Of a stretch of 38,917 nt of DNA, positions 9,358 through 17,446 are shown piece after piece. The position numbers were made by a program, and so were the translations under genes. Source of the DNA: Anabaena sp. UHCC 0187. GTDB taxonomy: Bacteria; Cyanobacteriota; Cyanobacteriia; Cyanobacteriales; Nostocaceae. Numbering within the stretch: position 1 is the stretch's first letter; every line of letters begins with the position of its first letter. The notes under the pieces are model-generated. The model ran no database searches and was not told the DNA's origin. It saw only the letters and a program-made list of their open reading frames with translations. The DNA lies in assembly GCF_009712035.1 (NCBI RefSeq), contig NZ_VILB01000027.1, positions 1 through 38,917 on the forward strand. Reading direction: 5' to 3'.

Positions 9358-9436
9358 AGATGAACCATATAGTAGGGTTTTTGGAGGACAAATGTTTGAT
9401 AGAATTGTACAGGATGGACTAGTTTAGGTATCGCTG

Positions 9437-9464
9437 TTTGGATTTAATAGAAGTCTTATATAAT
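9437..9464 (+). promoter_or_regulatory. Probable sigma70-type promoter of the UPF0175-like gene
   Basis: A TTTGGA -35-like box at 9437-9442, 16-bp spacer and consensus TATAAT at 9459-9464, 49 nt before the start codon. The rest of the 9358-9513 gap shows nothing else. Confidence 0.5.
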
Positions 9465-9513
9465 TAAATAAATAAATCCTATTAATACTGATGAAAGGAA
9501 AAAAGGTACAATT

Positions 9514-9891
9514 ATGCAAATCACTATCGAAATTCCTGAAGATATTGGCAACCAACTACAACAGAACTGGCAAGACTTACCCCAAAAAATCTTAGAAACT
9601 TTAGCAATAGAAGCTTATCGAAGTGGTATCATGACTGCTGGACAAATTCAACAGTTACTAGAATTTGATTCACTTTCAAAAACTCAAGTTTTTTTAAACC
9701 AATCTCAGGTTTCTCTAGATTATACCCAAGAAAATCTAGGACAAGCTAAACAAACAAAGATGTTAGCTGATGATATTAAGGAACTCCAGCAAATCTGTAT
9801 TGAAGAAGATTATTCCTTAGAAATTCCCTCTCATCAAGACCGTCCTAATTTGTTTTTTTATACCTGCAATGACCTTTTTATTGAATCATAA
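9514..9891 (+). CDS. UPF0175-like (VapB-type) antitoxin, without a visible toxin partner
   Basis: Residues 1-75 follow the UPF0175 pattern: ITIEIPEDIG at the N-terminus, then a helix with LAIEAYRSGIMTAGQIQQLL and a second helix with a Leu/Tyr-rich end (VSLDYTQENL). In this family the N-terminal part binds DNA and the C-terminal part neutralises a PIN-domain toxin. At 125 aa the protein is longer than usual (about 80-90), and the C-terminal 45 residues are not recognised. The start has AAGGAAAAAAGG upstream. The next gene is on the other strand, so no PIN toxin follows. It could be a solitary antitoxin or a regulator of a toxin elsewhere. Confidence 0.7.
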   Translation: MQITIEIPEDIGNQLQQNWQDLPQKILETLAIEAYRSGIMTAGQIQQLLEFDSLSKTQVFLNQSQVSLDYTQENLGQAKQTKMLADDIKELQQICIEEDYSLEIPSHQDRPNLFFYTCNDLFIES

Positions 9892-9897
9892 AAACTG

Positions 9898-10626
9898 TTA
9901 TTTTGGTAATTTATTCATAGTAGCCAAAAGTTGACTATCGGCAAGTTGATAACGATTACCATTAAAACAAAAGTTCAATTGTCGTAATTGCTGTTTTTTT
10001 GTTTGCAATACCTTAACACAAGGTAAAGACTGATTCCGGTTTTCTCCTACTGCTAATAATTGCTTTCCTGGGGGTAATGTAGGATTTAAATAACTCAAAA
10101 ATACCTGAGTAATTGGTTGATTTGGTTTGAACCAATAACCAGCATACAGACAACCCAAAGCACCACAAACATCTGGAATATTAAAGTTGAAAATTGTCAG
10201 CTTGCCGTCTTTTCCTGCCACATTTATAGCCAATGTATTGTCAACAGATGCTTGAGGATTCAAGTTTGTATTTTCTCCAATTACCTGTTCCACTACAGAA
10301 CTAGAAACAAGATTAACAGCTTTGTGCCAAGTCAAAGTCGCTGCATTCAAACTACATCCTCCTAAACCACAGAGAACAGAAAGCAGTAAAAAGATACTTA
10401 AACCAACACGAAACCAATGCACCCCATAACGTATTCTCATGGGAGGTTCTGGTAATTGATATCCTGTTGTTTTTAGTGATTGAGATTGAGTAGAAGAGAC
10501 TGACAAAGGAGAAACTACCTTGTCTGCTGTTACTTGCTCAAATTGCTTTTTTGAATGCAAATCAGTATCAGAAAAATCCTTTGTCTCTGGCGCGGAAGAT
10601 ATAGAGGTTGTAGATAAATTAGTCAT
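9898..10626 (-). CDS. Hypothetical membrane protein, possibly transfer-associated
   Basis: I do not recognise the family. From the ATG at 10626 (242 aa) the protein has a polar N-terminal part of about 60 residues, one transmembrane segment (VGLSIFLLLSVLCGLGG), and an exposed C-terminal domain of about 150 residues with a few Cys. GGCSLN after the hydrophobic stretch looks like a lipobox, but it is too far from the N-terminus to be a standard lipoprotein signal. The frame extends 21 more residues to a TTG at 10689, adding a second hydrophobic run; neither start has a good ribosome site. It lies 151 nt downstream of the transglycosylase-like gene in the same direction, with a palindrome between, so it may be part of the transfer gene set. 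Confidence 0.65.
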   Translation of the reverse strand: MTNLSTTSISSAPETKDFSDTDLHSKKQFEQVTADKVVSPLSVSSTQSQSLKTTGYQLPEPPMRIRYGVHWFRVGLSIFLLLSVLCGLGGCSLNAATLTWHKAVNLVSSSVVEQVIGENTNLNPQASVDNTLAINVAGKDGKLTIFNFNIPDVCGALGCLYAGYWFKPNQPITQVFLSYLNPTLPPGKQLLAVGENRNQSLPCVKVLQTKKQQLRQLNFCFNGNRYQLADSQLLATMNKLPK

Positions 10627-10712
10627 AAAAACCACGATGATAAGTATGGAACTTGCAACTTTTGAGAACCTAAAGGAAAGACGAATCAAACGAATTTATT
10701 TGTTGTGATAAG

Positions 10713-10739
10713 TTATAACAATAGCCACAATTGTTATAA
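10713..10739. promoter_or_regulatory. Perfect 10-bp palindrome, operator candidate
   Basis: TTATAACAAT (10713-10722) / ATTGTTATAA (10730-10739) with a 7-nt spacer, upstream of the membrane-protein gene on the minus strand. No T-run follows, so an operator fits better than a terminator. Confidence 0.45.
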
Positions 10740-10777
10740 GTGGCTTTCACTCCTGACTCCTGCTGTATTTCGTACTT

Positions 10778-12730
10778 CTAATTACCAATGTTTTGAGCAT
10801 TACTAATGTATCGAGAAGTTAAACTAGGAGTGCAGGTCAACGTTCCATTATCGCTGTTATTATTGCCATAAAAAGCTAAAGCAGCTTTGCCGTAATCTTT
10901 CAGACTGAGACGACCAAAAACATCAGAACTACTAGCATCAACTTTGCTATTATCACCACCAAAATGCTTTTGAGCTACTCGCTCAATCAGCCGTTCACCA
11001 GTGAATAATTGTCCTGTAATCGGGTCAATTTCCGTTTGAGTTACTTGAATTTTATTGGCGATATCAGCCATAAATGCCCTATCCTGATAGCGAAGCGCTC
11101 CGTAGGAATCCGCAGGAGGAAAAAACTCAAATAGTTCAGTTTCAGTAGGTTGATAACCTTGTCTTACCTGATTAAGAAACTCTTCTCCTCCCGACTTGGC
11201 AGCAATTAACCGCACTGCGTAGGGGTTGTAACTCATGAACTGATACCGTCCCAGTCCTCGACCACAGTTTAAACCCCTATCAGCGCAGGTATGCACACCA
11301 ACAGCTTGATAATCCCCACTACCAGCACTTTCAATTTCGGCAATGGCATTTCCTAGTAATGGCAAATTAACACCGTAGAAAGATTGACTGATAATTGAAC
11401 GATTACTACTGGTAAATCTGCAAGGATTAATTTGACTTGTTGTGCTATTTTGACTGAGATTACCTTTCACCTCCCTATTTGCACCCGTTGGTGTAGAAGT
11501 AGTATTAACACTTTGCTCATTCCCACTGTCTAAATTGCCTACAAACATCAAAGCATTCACCTGATAGCTGAAAAAAGGAATTGGACCAATAAAATAAGGT
11601 GTACAACCCATCTTCCAAGCGCAGAAACGAAAGTATAAAGCCGTATCTACTGTATCTGTGGTTTCATCTGTTTCCATGACCACAACTTTAAAAGCTTTAC
11701 CAAAGGGTAAACGTCCCGTTGGTTCTCGTCCATTGTTAACTGCTTTGAGTATCCCCGAACCTCCCTCAACCTCCTGATATTTACCGGATATCCATTGCTT
11801 ACCTTCTAAAGACGAGCGATCACTCTTACCTACATTTTCCAAATCATCTAGTTCTAAATAAGCACAATCTTTTTGAGTACAGGGGACAGAAAAACCTTGC
11901 ACATCTGAGCCAGAAATTGTATTGTTACGGCGATTTTCTGCTGTTCCGTAAACCGCATCAATTCGCATGACTAAACTACCAATTTCACTGATAGGATTGG
12001 GCATTAATCCTAAAGGCACTTGTCCCAATCCAGGAATGTTTTTGACAAAACTATTCATCCAATTGGTTAAATCTTGAATTGGTACTGTTGCCAAATTGGG
12101 AATTGAAGTTAGCGAAAACTTTGACAAATCAATTTCTCCCAGCTTGATGTTCCCAACTTCGTATTGTGTCAATACCTGAGATAAAGTTAAATTCAATGCT
12201 TCAATTCCTTGAGTTTTCAGTAAAGCCGCAACAGGTTGAATATCTTTGACTGCTGTTTGAGCTAATTGAGGAACAACTTTAGCTAAATGACTCAATGTTT
12301 GTTCTTTAATCAAAGAAAATTCACTTAATGCAATATTGTTTAAATCAGTAGATGTTATCTCTCTAATAGCTTGCAAAGCAAACTTTTCTGTTTGCAATGC
12401 CTCACTGATATCTCCTAACTTCAAATATCCATCAGGAGTCATGCCCACAGTCCAAGTCCGACTCAAATCATAACCTAATGTTTGGCTATAGAGACTGCCA
12501 TCAATTGCCCCAGATTGACTGATACCTGGTAGTTGACTCAGAGAAATTTGCTTCCAGTCTGGCAACAAAAGTTTAGTTGCAGGTAATCGAGATTGAGCAT
12601 TAGTAACTTCTACAATTCGAGTAGGCAGATTGCCATTATTAAATATGCTGTTTGCAGCCTGAACAGTGACACTGTAGATAATAAAACTGATGACAATTAG
12701 CAAAAATATCCATCTTTTTGAATTGTTCAT
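10778..12730 (-). CDS. Exported lytic transglycosylase-like protein of the transfer apparatus
   Basis: A clear signal peptide (residues 1-26, MNNSKRWIFLLIVISF then a VQA cleavage site) directs the protein across the inner membrane. Residues 30-430 are of unknown type, with several Cys pairs (PCTQKDC, FCAWKMGC). Residues about 455-640 look like a lysozyme/transglycosylase fold: AIAEIESAGSG with candidate catalytic Glu 465 or 467, then GLGRYQFMSYNPYA, and a helical end with AALAFYGNN. By analogy with VirB1-type enzymes it would open peptidoglycan for a type IV secretion channel. The 400-residue N-terminal extension is unusual for a VirB1-like enzyme. The start is the ATG at 12730, with AGGA 11 nt upstream. 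Confidence 0.75.
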   Translation of the reverse strand: MNNSKRWIFLLIVISFIIYSVTVQAANSIFNNGNLPTRIVEVTNAQSRLPATKLLLPDWKQISLSQLPGISQSGAIDGSLYSQTLGYDLSRTWTVGMTPDGYLKLGDISEALQTEKFALQAIREITSTDLNNIALSEFSLIKEQTLSHLAKVVPQLAQTAVKDIQPVAALLKTQGIEALNLTLSQVLTQYEVGNIKLGEIDLSKFSLTSIPNLATVPIQDLTNWMNSFVKNIPGLGQVPLGLMPNPISEIGSLVMRIDAVYGTAENRRNNTISGSDVQGFSVPCTQKDCAYLELDDLENVGKSDRSSLEGKQWISGKYQEVEGGSGILKAVNNGREPTGRLPFGKAFKVVVMETDETTDTVDTALYFRFCAWKMGCTPYFIGPIPFFSYQVNALMFVGNLDSGNEQSVNTTSTPTGANREVKGNLSQNSTTSQINPCRFTSSNRSIISQSFYGVNLPLLGNAIAEIESAGSGDYQAVGVHTCADRGLNCGRGLGRYQFMSYNPYAVRLIAAKSGGEEFLNQVRQGYQPTETELFEFFPPADSYGALRYQDRAFMADIANKIQVTQTEIDPITGQLFTGERLIERVAQKHFGGDNSKVDASSSDVFGRLSLKDYGKAALAFYGNNNSDNGTLTCTPSLTSRYISNAQNIGN

Positions 12731-12779
12731 AATTCAAGTTTTCCTGTGAGGATGGCAACCACCACGGCAACACGATAAC

Positions 12780-12842
12780 TACACCCCAATCAATCAAGTA
12801 TTTTCTTGAATCAAGACTGGATTTGTTTGACTTTGGGGTGTA
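12780..12842. repeat. Perfect 10-bp inverted repeat around an inner hairpin
   Basis: TACACCCCAA (12780-12789) and TTGGGGTGTA (12833-12842) enclose a smaller hairpin TCAAG/CTTGA. It lies between the repeat-containing protein gene and the transglycosylase gene, both on the minus strand, and could attenuate readthrough. There is no T-run. Confidence 0.5.
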
Positions 12843-12892
12843 CGTATTAGAGAAAATATGATTTATAAATCGCATTCCTGAATTCTGACGAT

Positions 12893-13258
12893 TTACAACT
12901 CTAATTCTGGGGATGTTGACTGCTGAGTTTTCTGAGACTTGTAACCTAAGCCAGAGTTATATCCTGGTAATTTCGGATTGGGATTAGCTGCTGATTCGGT
13001 ATAGGGTGTATCACCCAAGTTAATTTCAAAAACATTTTCTTGATAACCATCTGCAAATCTATCTGTTTCCCAAGGGTTAATATTATCCTCATCACCATAC
13101 GATTGATAACCGTTGGCAGACTTAACCTGACGATTATTATCATCATCAAAATTTGATTCCTCAAGGCTATAACCATGTGATTGATAACCCTTGGCAGATT
13201 TAACCTGACGATTATTTTCATCCTCAGCGTTTTGATTTAATGCGGGTTCTTGATTCAT
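12893..13258 (-). CDS. Small acidic protein with a 26-residue internal repeat
   Basis: A family was not recognised. The 121-residue protein holds two near-identical copies of a 26-residue unit (core NNRQVKSAxGYQSxG, starting at residues 15 and 41), also visible as a 78-bp DNA repeat, and perhaps a third decayed copy (DRFADGYQEN). The rest is rich in Asn, Pro and Ser and likely disordered. No membrane segment. The start is the ATG at 13258 with a weak AGG upstream. It precedes the transglycosylase gene by 162 nt in the same direction and diverges from the gene at 13387. Confidence 0.65.
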   Translation of the reverse strand: MNQEPALNQNAEDENNRQVKSAKGYQSHGYSLEESNFDDDNNRQVKSANGYQSYGDEDNINPWETDRFADGYQENVFEINLGDTPYTESAANPNPKLPGYNSGLGYKSQKTQQSTSPELEL

Positions 13259-13340
13259 TGGTATGACCTGAAAAACAATACCAATACCAGCATAAAAAAT
13301 TGATTGATTAACGGCACTAACCGATTGGCTAATTATGTCT

Positions 13341-13354
13341 TAGCCTATTGGCTA
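13341..13354 (+). promoter_or_regulatory. 5' leader hairpin (5-bp stem, 4-nt loop)
   Basis: TAGCC / TATT loop / GGCTA, ending 32 nt before the ATG at 13387. An alternative overlapping stem (GGCTAA 13327-13332 / TTAGCC 13340-13345) competes with it, so the leader could switch between two folds. Confidence 0.45.
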
Positions 13355-13386
13355 TTTTGGGTGATGCGCTCATATCGAGAAGACAA

Positions 13387-14082
13387 ATGGCACAAATCAA
13401 CTTGATTCCACCCGAAGTCATAGCAGAAATCAATAATCATAAAAATGCTAAACTGCCAGACAACACTTTGAAAATGCTGCAAATTCTCGCTAGTTTAAAT
13501 ACTCCTAAAGAATTGTTAGCAACTTTATTAGAAATAGCCGAATTTTCTGTACACCATATTCGCTATCTAGCAGGTCCATTAGTGATTTACGGCAATTCTT
13601 GGAGTGATACAATTCCTCAATGGCTGAAGTTTGCTTGTATTCAAGACAGATTAGAACTGATTTGCAATGAGTATGAACAAAATCAAGTTGGTGAATATGC
13701 CACAGCTACAGAAGTTCTCACTTACATGATGCCTGCAAGTTACGAAGCACCTTTACATCGAGATTACGCTGATCTTTATCTTTGGGTAGGCAATGAAGTT
13801 TTAACTAAATACAATAAATTACCAAAAGATTGCCAGAGTTTTTATGAATTTATTGATGGTACTACGAGTGATACTAGCAATAAATCCATTATTCATTTTC
13901 AGCAGGTAAAGAACGATTTTTACGATATTAGTCAGTCAATTCGCCGCAGCATAGTTAAACACGCAGCACAAGAAGGATGGGGGAAACGTCGTGTTAATTC
14001 TAAGTCTAAAATAGACTCAATTGAAAATACTCCTCCTCCTGAATCTTCCTCCAATTCATCTGTACAAATGGACTTGTTTTAA
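13387..14082 (+). CDS. Hypothetical protein with C-terminal beta-clamp-binding-like motif
   Basis: I do not know this family. The 231-residue protein is mostly helical and soluble. It ends with QMDLF as its last five residues, close to the consensus QL[SD]LF by which polymerases and other replication proteins bind the sliding clamp. The linker before it (about residues 200-225) is Ser/Pro-rich and flexible, as is common for such tails. Residues near KHAAQEGWGKRR are basic and might contact DNA. The frame runs back to a TTG at 13348, but the ATG at 13387 starts a conventional N-terminus and keeps the leader hairpin outside the gene. It lies on the same strand as the polymerase gene 1.3 kb downstream. 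Confidence 0.65.
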   Translation: MAQINLIPPEVIAEINNHKNAKLPDNTLKMLQILASLNTPKELLATLLEIAEFSVHHIRYLAGPLVIYGNSWSDTIPQWLKFACIQDRLELICNEYEQNQVGEYATATEVLTYMMPASYEAPLHRDYADLYLWVGNEVLTKYNKLPKDCQSFYEFIDGTTSDTSNKSIIHFQQVKNDFYDISQSIRRSIVKHAAQEGWGKRRVNSKSKIDSIENTPPPESSSNSSVQMDLF

Positions 14083-14093
14083 AGTTACCAAAA

Positions 14094-14130
14094 ATCCTCA
14101 GTCTCGAACTTCTAGTTTGAAACTGAGGAT
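14094..14130 (+). terminator. 15-bp imperfect hairpin after the beta-clamp-motif gene
   Basis: ATCCTCAGTCTCGAA pairs with TTTGAAACTGAGGAT (13 of 15, one mismatch being G-T). There is no T-run, so it may stabilise the mRNA end rather than terminate. The rest of the 14083-14433 gap shows only the leader hairpin at 14385. Confidence 0.45.
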
Positions 14131-14384
14131 ACATTGACTTTACCCTATTTCATCACTTATAGATCAATGAATTCTCAAGGATACAAGCAGTAAAGATTCC
14201 AGAAAGTTTAACCCCATTTTGATAAAAGTGTCCGCATTCTATAAATATCTAAACAGATGTTTTTGTTTCTCACCAGCAGTCCACAGGTGACGCACCACCC
14301 ACAATTAATGAAATACTCCAAATCTACAAATATTGTCATGTTCTAAGTTTCATTAAATCGTATTGATTAAAAGCAAGTGAAATG

Positions 14385-14398
14385 GAAGCTATTGCTTC
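14385..14398 (+). promoter_or_regulatory. 5' leader hairpin (5-bp stem, 4-nt loop)
   Basis: GAAGC / TATT loop / GCTTC, ending 35 nt before the ATG at 14434. Confidence 0.45.
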
Positions 14399-14433
14399 GT
14401 TGTTTTTGATAATCAAATCTCAATTTAGTTACC

Positions 14434-15066
14434 ATGAATATTCAATCAGTTCAAGAAAGTTTAAATTATCTCATCCTGGTAATTACAGCATTCTCTATCA
14501 TTGTCATGCTTATTGATTTTATGGTGGGATTAGTGCATTTATGGCATCAAGTTGCCCTTAACGTCGAATATTGTATCACTCACAAAACATCTGAGCAATC
14601 AAACATTGAACCTATTGATACCACAAATAGCAATCTTAATGTTGAACAAGAAAATTGTAATCAATCAGCTATCTATTATTATGCTTCAAATAGTTCTCTC
14701 AATGTTGAAAATGACAATGACAATCAATCAAATGATAGCACTTCTTTACAACCAGAACTTGAACTCAACAATTCCGTTACTCTTAACATAGATAAAATTG
14801 ATTTACGCACAGCCAGAAAAATTGCCAGTGCCATTAAAAAAGTTTCAAAACCCAAGTCTGACCTAATTATCAAACAAACAGTCAATGGTAAAAGCGTTCC
14901 TTTAGCTTGGTTGCAAGCACAGATTAAAAATCGCTTAGAAATTGCCCCAGAAATTGTCAAACCAATTATTCAAGAATTAGCTCCTACTGCTATTAATAAT
15001 TCTCAACAGCATATCCAGCATCATCAGGTTGTCCAAACAAGTAAACGTCAGCGTCAAATTAGTTAA
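14434..15066 (+). CDS. Hypothetical single-pass membrane protein
   Basis: Family not recognised. A long hydrophobic helix (LNYLILVITAFSIIVMLIDF, residues 10-29, extending to about 37) anchors the N-terminus. Residues 50-110 are a low-complexity Asn/Gln/Ser linker that contains a repeated unit (NSNLNVEQENCNQS then NSSLNVENDNDNQS). Residues 115-190 form a compact helical domain (DLRTARKIASAIKK ... EIAPEIVKPIIQELA) that resembles a small DNA- or protein-binding module. The tail is His/Gln-rich and basic. The start is the first ATG, with no clear ribosome site but a leader hairpin 35 nt upstream. Confidence 0.65.
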   Translation: MNIQSVQESLNYLILVITAFSIIVMLIDFMVGLVHLWHQVALNVEYCITHKTSEQSNIEPIDTTNSNLNVEQENCNQSAIYYYASNSSLNVENDNDNQSNDSTSLQPELELNNSVTLNIDKIDLRTARKIASAIKKVSKPKSDLIIKQTVNGKSVPLAWLQAQIKNRLEIAPEIVKPIIQELAPTAINNSQQHIQHHQVVQTSKRQRQIS

Positions 15067-15083
15067 TTGAATCAAGTTATAAG

Positions 15084-15123
15084 GAGAGGGATATTACATA
15101 TAAACCTCTCTTTAACAAAGTTT
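15084..15123 (+). terminator. Weak terminator-like hairpin
   Basis: GAGAGG / CCTCTC with a 25-nt loop followed by TTT, just after the membrane-protein gene. Confidence 0.3.
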
Positions 15124-15219
15124 TGAGGTTGGATTACCCTGCTTTTAAATGCAACAAGTTTTGTATCGTGTTCTAAATCCCCGGTGCAAAACTTAATCAC
15201 TAATTAATTTAATTATTCT

Positions 15220-15313
15220 TAGGACTTACTCAAAAGGTTACAAAAGTAGGGGTAATTCATGAATTACTCCTACGAAAGAATTAGGTTTTCAGTCGCATCT
15301 TGCGTAAGTCCTA
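15220..15313. mobile_element. 94-bp MITE with perfect 5-bp target duplication
   Basis: Ends TAGGACTTACTCA and TGCGTAAGTCCTA are inverted repeats with one mismatch. ATTCT flanks both sides (15215-15219 and 15314-15318). The centre is a near-perfect 28-bp palindrome (15246-15273, around GTAATTCATGAATTAC). TAGGACTTACGCA ends are, from memory, frequent in Nostocales genomes. It fills much of the 15067-15371 gap. Confidence 0.8.
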
Positions 15314-15371
15314 ATTCTTATCAAACAATACCGACTAATACTTATGGCTTAAAAGCCCAATTCTTATCACT

Positions 15372-17186
15372 ATGAATTACTCTCCAGAATACATTTTAGT
15401 CAAAGATATTCCCACTCTCAAAAGCATTATCAAACCTTTGTTTCATGCCGAAATTTTAGCCTTAGATTGTGAAACAACAGGACTCGACCCTTTAACTGAC
15501 ACAATTAGATTAATTCAAATAGCTGCACCCAATTACCCAGTTGTACTAATTGATTTACCAGCTATATCTGTGCGCGATAGCGCAGAACACAATACCGAAA
15601 ATAATCAGCTACACTGCATCAGAAGCACTCGCACTGGAATTTATCGTTTACTACTCAAAAAACTCTTCTGCAACTCTGCTGTAAAAATCGCTCATAATGC
15701 CAAATTTGAATGGCAATTTCTCACCCAAGCTGGACTTCAACCTTCTGGGTATTTCTTCGATACTCAACTTGCTTACCAAGTTGTGAATGCGGGAATTAAA
15801 ACCAGTGCATCTTTAGAAAATGTAGCTCGTAAACTGTTGCGTATCCAACTAGATAAAACCTTACAAACTAGCAATTGGCATCAACAACTAACTCCAGAAC
15901 AATTACAATATGCTGCTACAGATGCTGCTATTTTACTTGACCTTTACCCAATTTTAGTCAAGAAATTAACACAGGCGAAATTGCTAAAAATTGCCCAACT
16001 GGAATTTCATTGTCTACCTGTTGTCGCCCAAATGGAACTCAATGGAATGTTGTTTGACTTGTCCAAATGGCAAACTCTGGGTGCAAAGTTAGAAGCTGAG
16101 AAAATAAATGCACTTCAACAGTTAAAACAACTGCGTCTTGCTGGTAAATCTCAACTATCACTGTTACCCGAATTAACGGATACTGTTAATCCTAATTCAC
16201 CCCCACAAGTATTAGCTGCTCTCCAGGCTCTGGGTATTGCCATACAATCAACTAACCAAAAAGATTTAGTCCCTTTGGTTAATCAATATCCTATTATTAA
16301 GGCTCTTTTAGACTATCGCCACCTTGCCAAAATTACTGCCACTTTTACTGATAGTTTACCTAAACACATTCACCCCAAAACTGGGAGAATTCACCCCAAT
16401 TACTATCAACTAGGCGCAAGGTCTGGAAGATTTTCCTGTCGTCACCCACCATTACAAACCATTCCCCGTCATGCTGCGGCTAGAAATTGCTTTATTGCTG
16501 CACCTGGCTACCAAATTTTAGCAGCAGATTATTCGCAAATCGAGTTAAGAATAGTAGCTCGTCTCTCTGGTGATGCTAAGATGCGCCAAGCCTACCGTCA
16601 AGGTGCTGATTTGCACAAACTCACGGCAGCTTTGGTAACTGGTAAGCGGATCACGGAGGTTAGTGAAGAAGACCGCAGACTGGCTAAAGCGATTAATTTT
16701 GGACTAATTTACGGTATGGGGGCTGCCAAACTTCGCATTTATGCTGAAACTAAGTATGGTGTGACAATGACACTGGATCAGGCGAAGGCTTTTAGAACCA
16801 GGTTTTTTGATGCTTATTCTGGTGTGACTAAGTGGCATGAAACGATTAAGCAGGCATATTTGCGGGGTGTTAAAGAAAGTCGGACTTTAGCTGGGAGAAG
16901 ACGGAGATGGGCAGATAAACCAAGGTTAGCAGAAATGCTTAATCATCCTGTGCAGGGTTTGAATGCAGATATTAATAAGTTGGCAATGGTGAAGCTGATT
17001 AAACCGTTAAGTAGGACTAATGCAAAGTTGATCTGCGTTGTCCATGATGAAATTGTCCTGGAATGTCCAGAGAATGAGGTTGAGCGAGTGAGCAAAATGC
17101 TACACAGATGTATGGTTGCTGCGGCTCTTAAGTTTCTTAACCCTGTGCCTGTGGTAGTAGATATTACGGTAGGTGATTCCTGGTAA
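15372..17186 (+). CDS. Family A DNA polymerase with 3'-5' exonuclease domain
   Basis: The exonuclease domain has motif I DCETTG (D32, E34), motif II HNAKFEW where Glu 113 replaces the usual Asp, and motif III YAATD (Y180, D184). The polymerase domain has motif A DYSQIELR (from D386), motif B RRLAKAINFGLIYG (436-449) and motif C HDE (559-561). The 5'-nuclease domain of cellular Pol I is missing, as is typical for plasmid and phage forms (604 aa). Residues about 66-88, between exonuclease motifs I and II, look like an extra insert whose DNA contains a TGCGC/GATA/GCGCA hairpin. The start is the ATG at 15372. A GGCTTAAAAGCC palindrome lies 14 nt upstream; no Shine-Dalgarno sequence is visible. 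It probably aids plasmid replication together with the initiator at 34128. Confidence 0.92.
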   Translation: MNYSPEYILVKDIPTLKSIIKPLFHAEILALDCETTGLDPLTDTIRLIQIAAPNYPVVLIDLPAISVRDSAEHNTENNQLHCIRSTRTGIYRLLLKKLFCNSAVKIAHNAKFEWQFLTQAGLQPSGYFFDTQLAYQVVNAGIKTSASLENVARKLLRIQLDKTLQTSNWHQQLTPEQLQYAATDAAILLDLYPILVKKLTQAKLLKIAQLEFHCLPVVAQMELNGMLFDLSKWQTLGAKLEAEKINALQQLKQLRLAGKSQLSLLPELTDTVNPNSPPQVLAALQALGIAIQSTNQKDLVPLVNQYPIIKALLDYRHLAKITATFTDSLPKHIHPKTGRIHPNYYQLGARSGRFSCRHPPLQTIPRHAAARNCFIAAPGYQILAADYSQIELRIVARLSGDAKMRQAYRQGADLHKLTAALVTGKRITEVSEEDRRLAKAINFGLIYGMGAAKLRIYAETKYGVTMTLDQAKAFRTRFFDAYSGVTKWHETIKQAYLRGVKESRTLAGRRRRWADKPRLAEMLNHPVQGLNADINKLAMVKLIKPLSRTNAKLICVVHDEIVLECPENEVERVSKMLHRCMVAAALKFLNPVPVVVDITVGDSW

Positions 17187-17289
17187 CTACGGGACTTAGA
17201 CAAGAATTGTCATAAAAATACGTGGTATAGCAGTAGCTATAACGATTAGGACATGGATTCCCACCTATACGGCAATAACAAGTCTATAT

Positions 17290-17317
17290 TTTGTGCTAAC
17301 CGCCCCGTTGCTATAAT
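17290..17317 (+). promoter_or_regulatory. Possible promoter of the peroxiredoxin-like gene
   Basis: A TTTGTG box, 16-bp spacer and consensus TATAAT (17312-17317), about 130 nt before the start codon. The remaining gap (17187-17446) shows nothing else clear. Confidence 0.35.
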
Positions 17318-17446
17318 TGAGAAACGAGCGCGTCTTCTTGCAAGCTCAGTGGCACTCAGCCCTGAGTTACTGATAAAATAAAATCAACGTGAATTCAGAT
17401 CAATTGGGCTAGAATTTAATAGCTAAATAGCAGTTTATACCTTGCA

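Noticed and set aside
12639-12875. 78-residue ORF on the minus strand
   Set aside because: It overlaps the signal peptide region of the transglycosylase-like gene, has no ribosome site and has an odd Trp/Cys-rich composition; likely a shadow.
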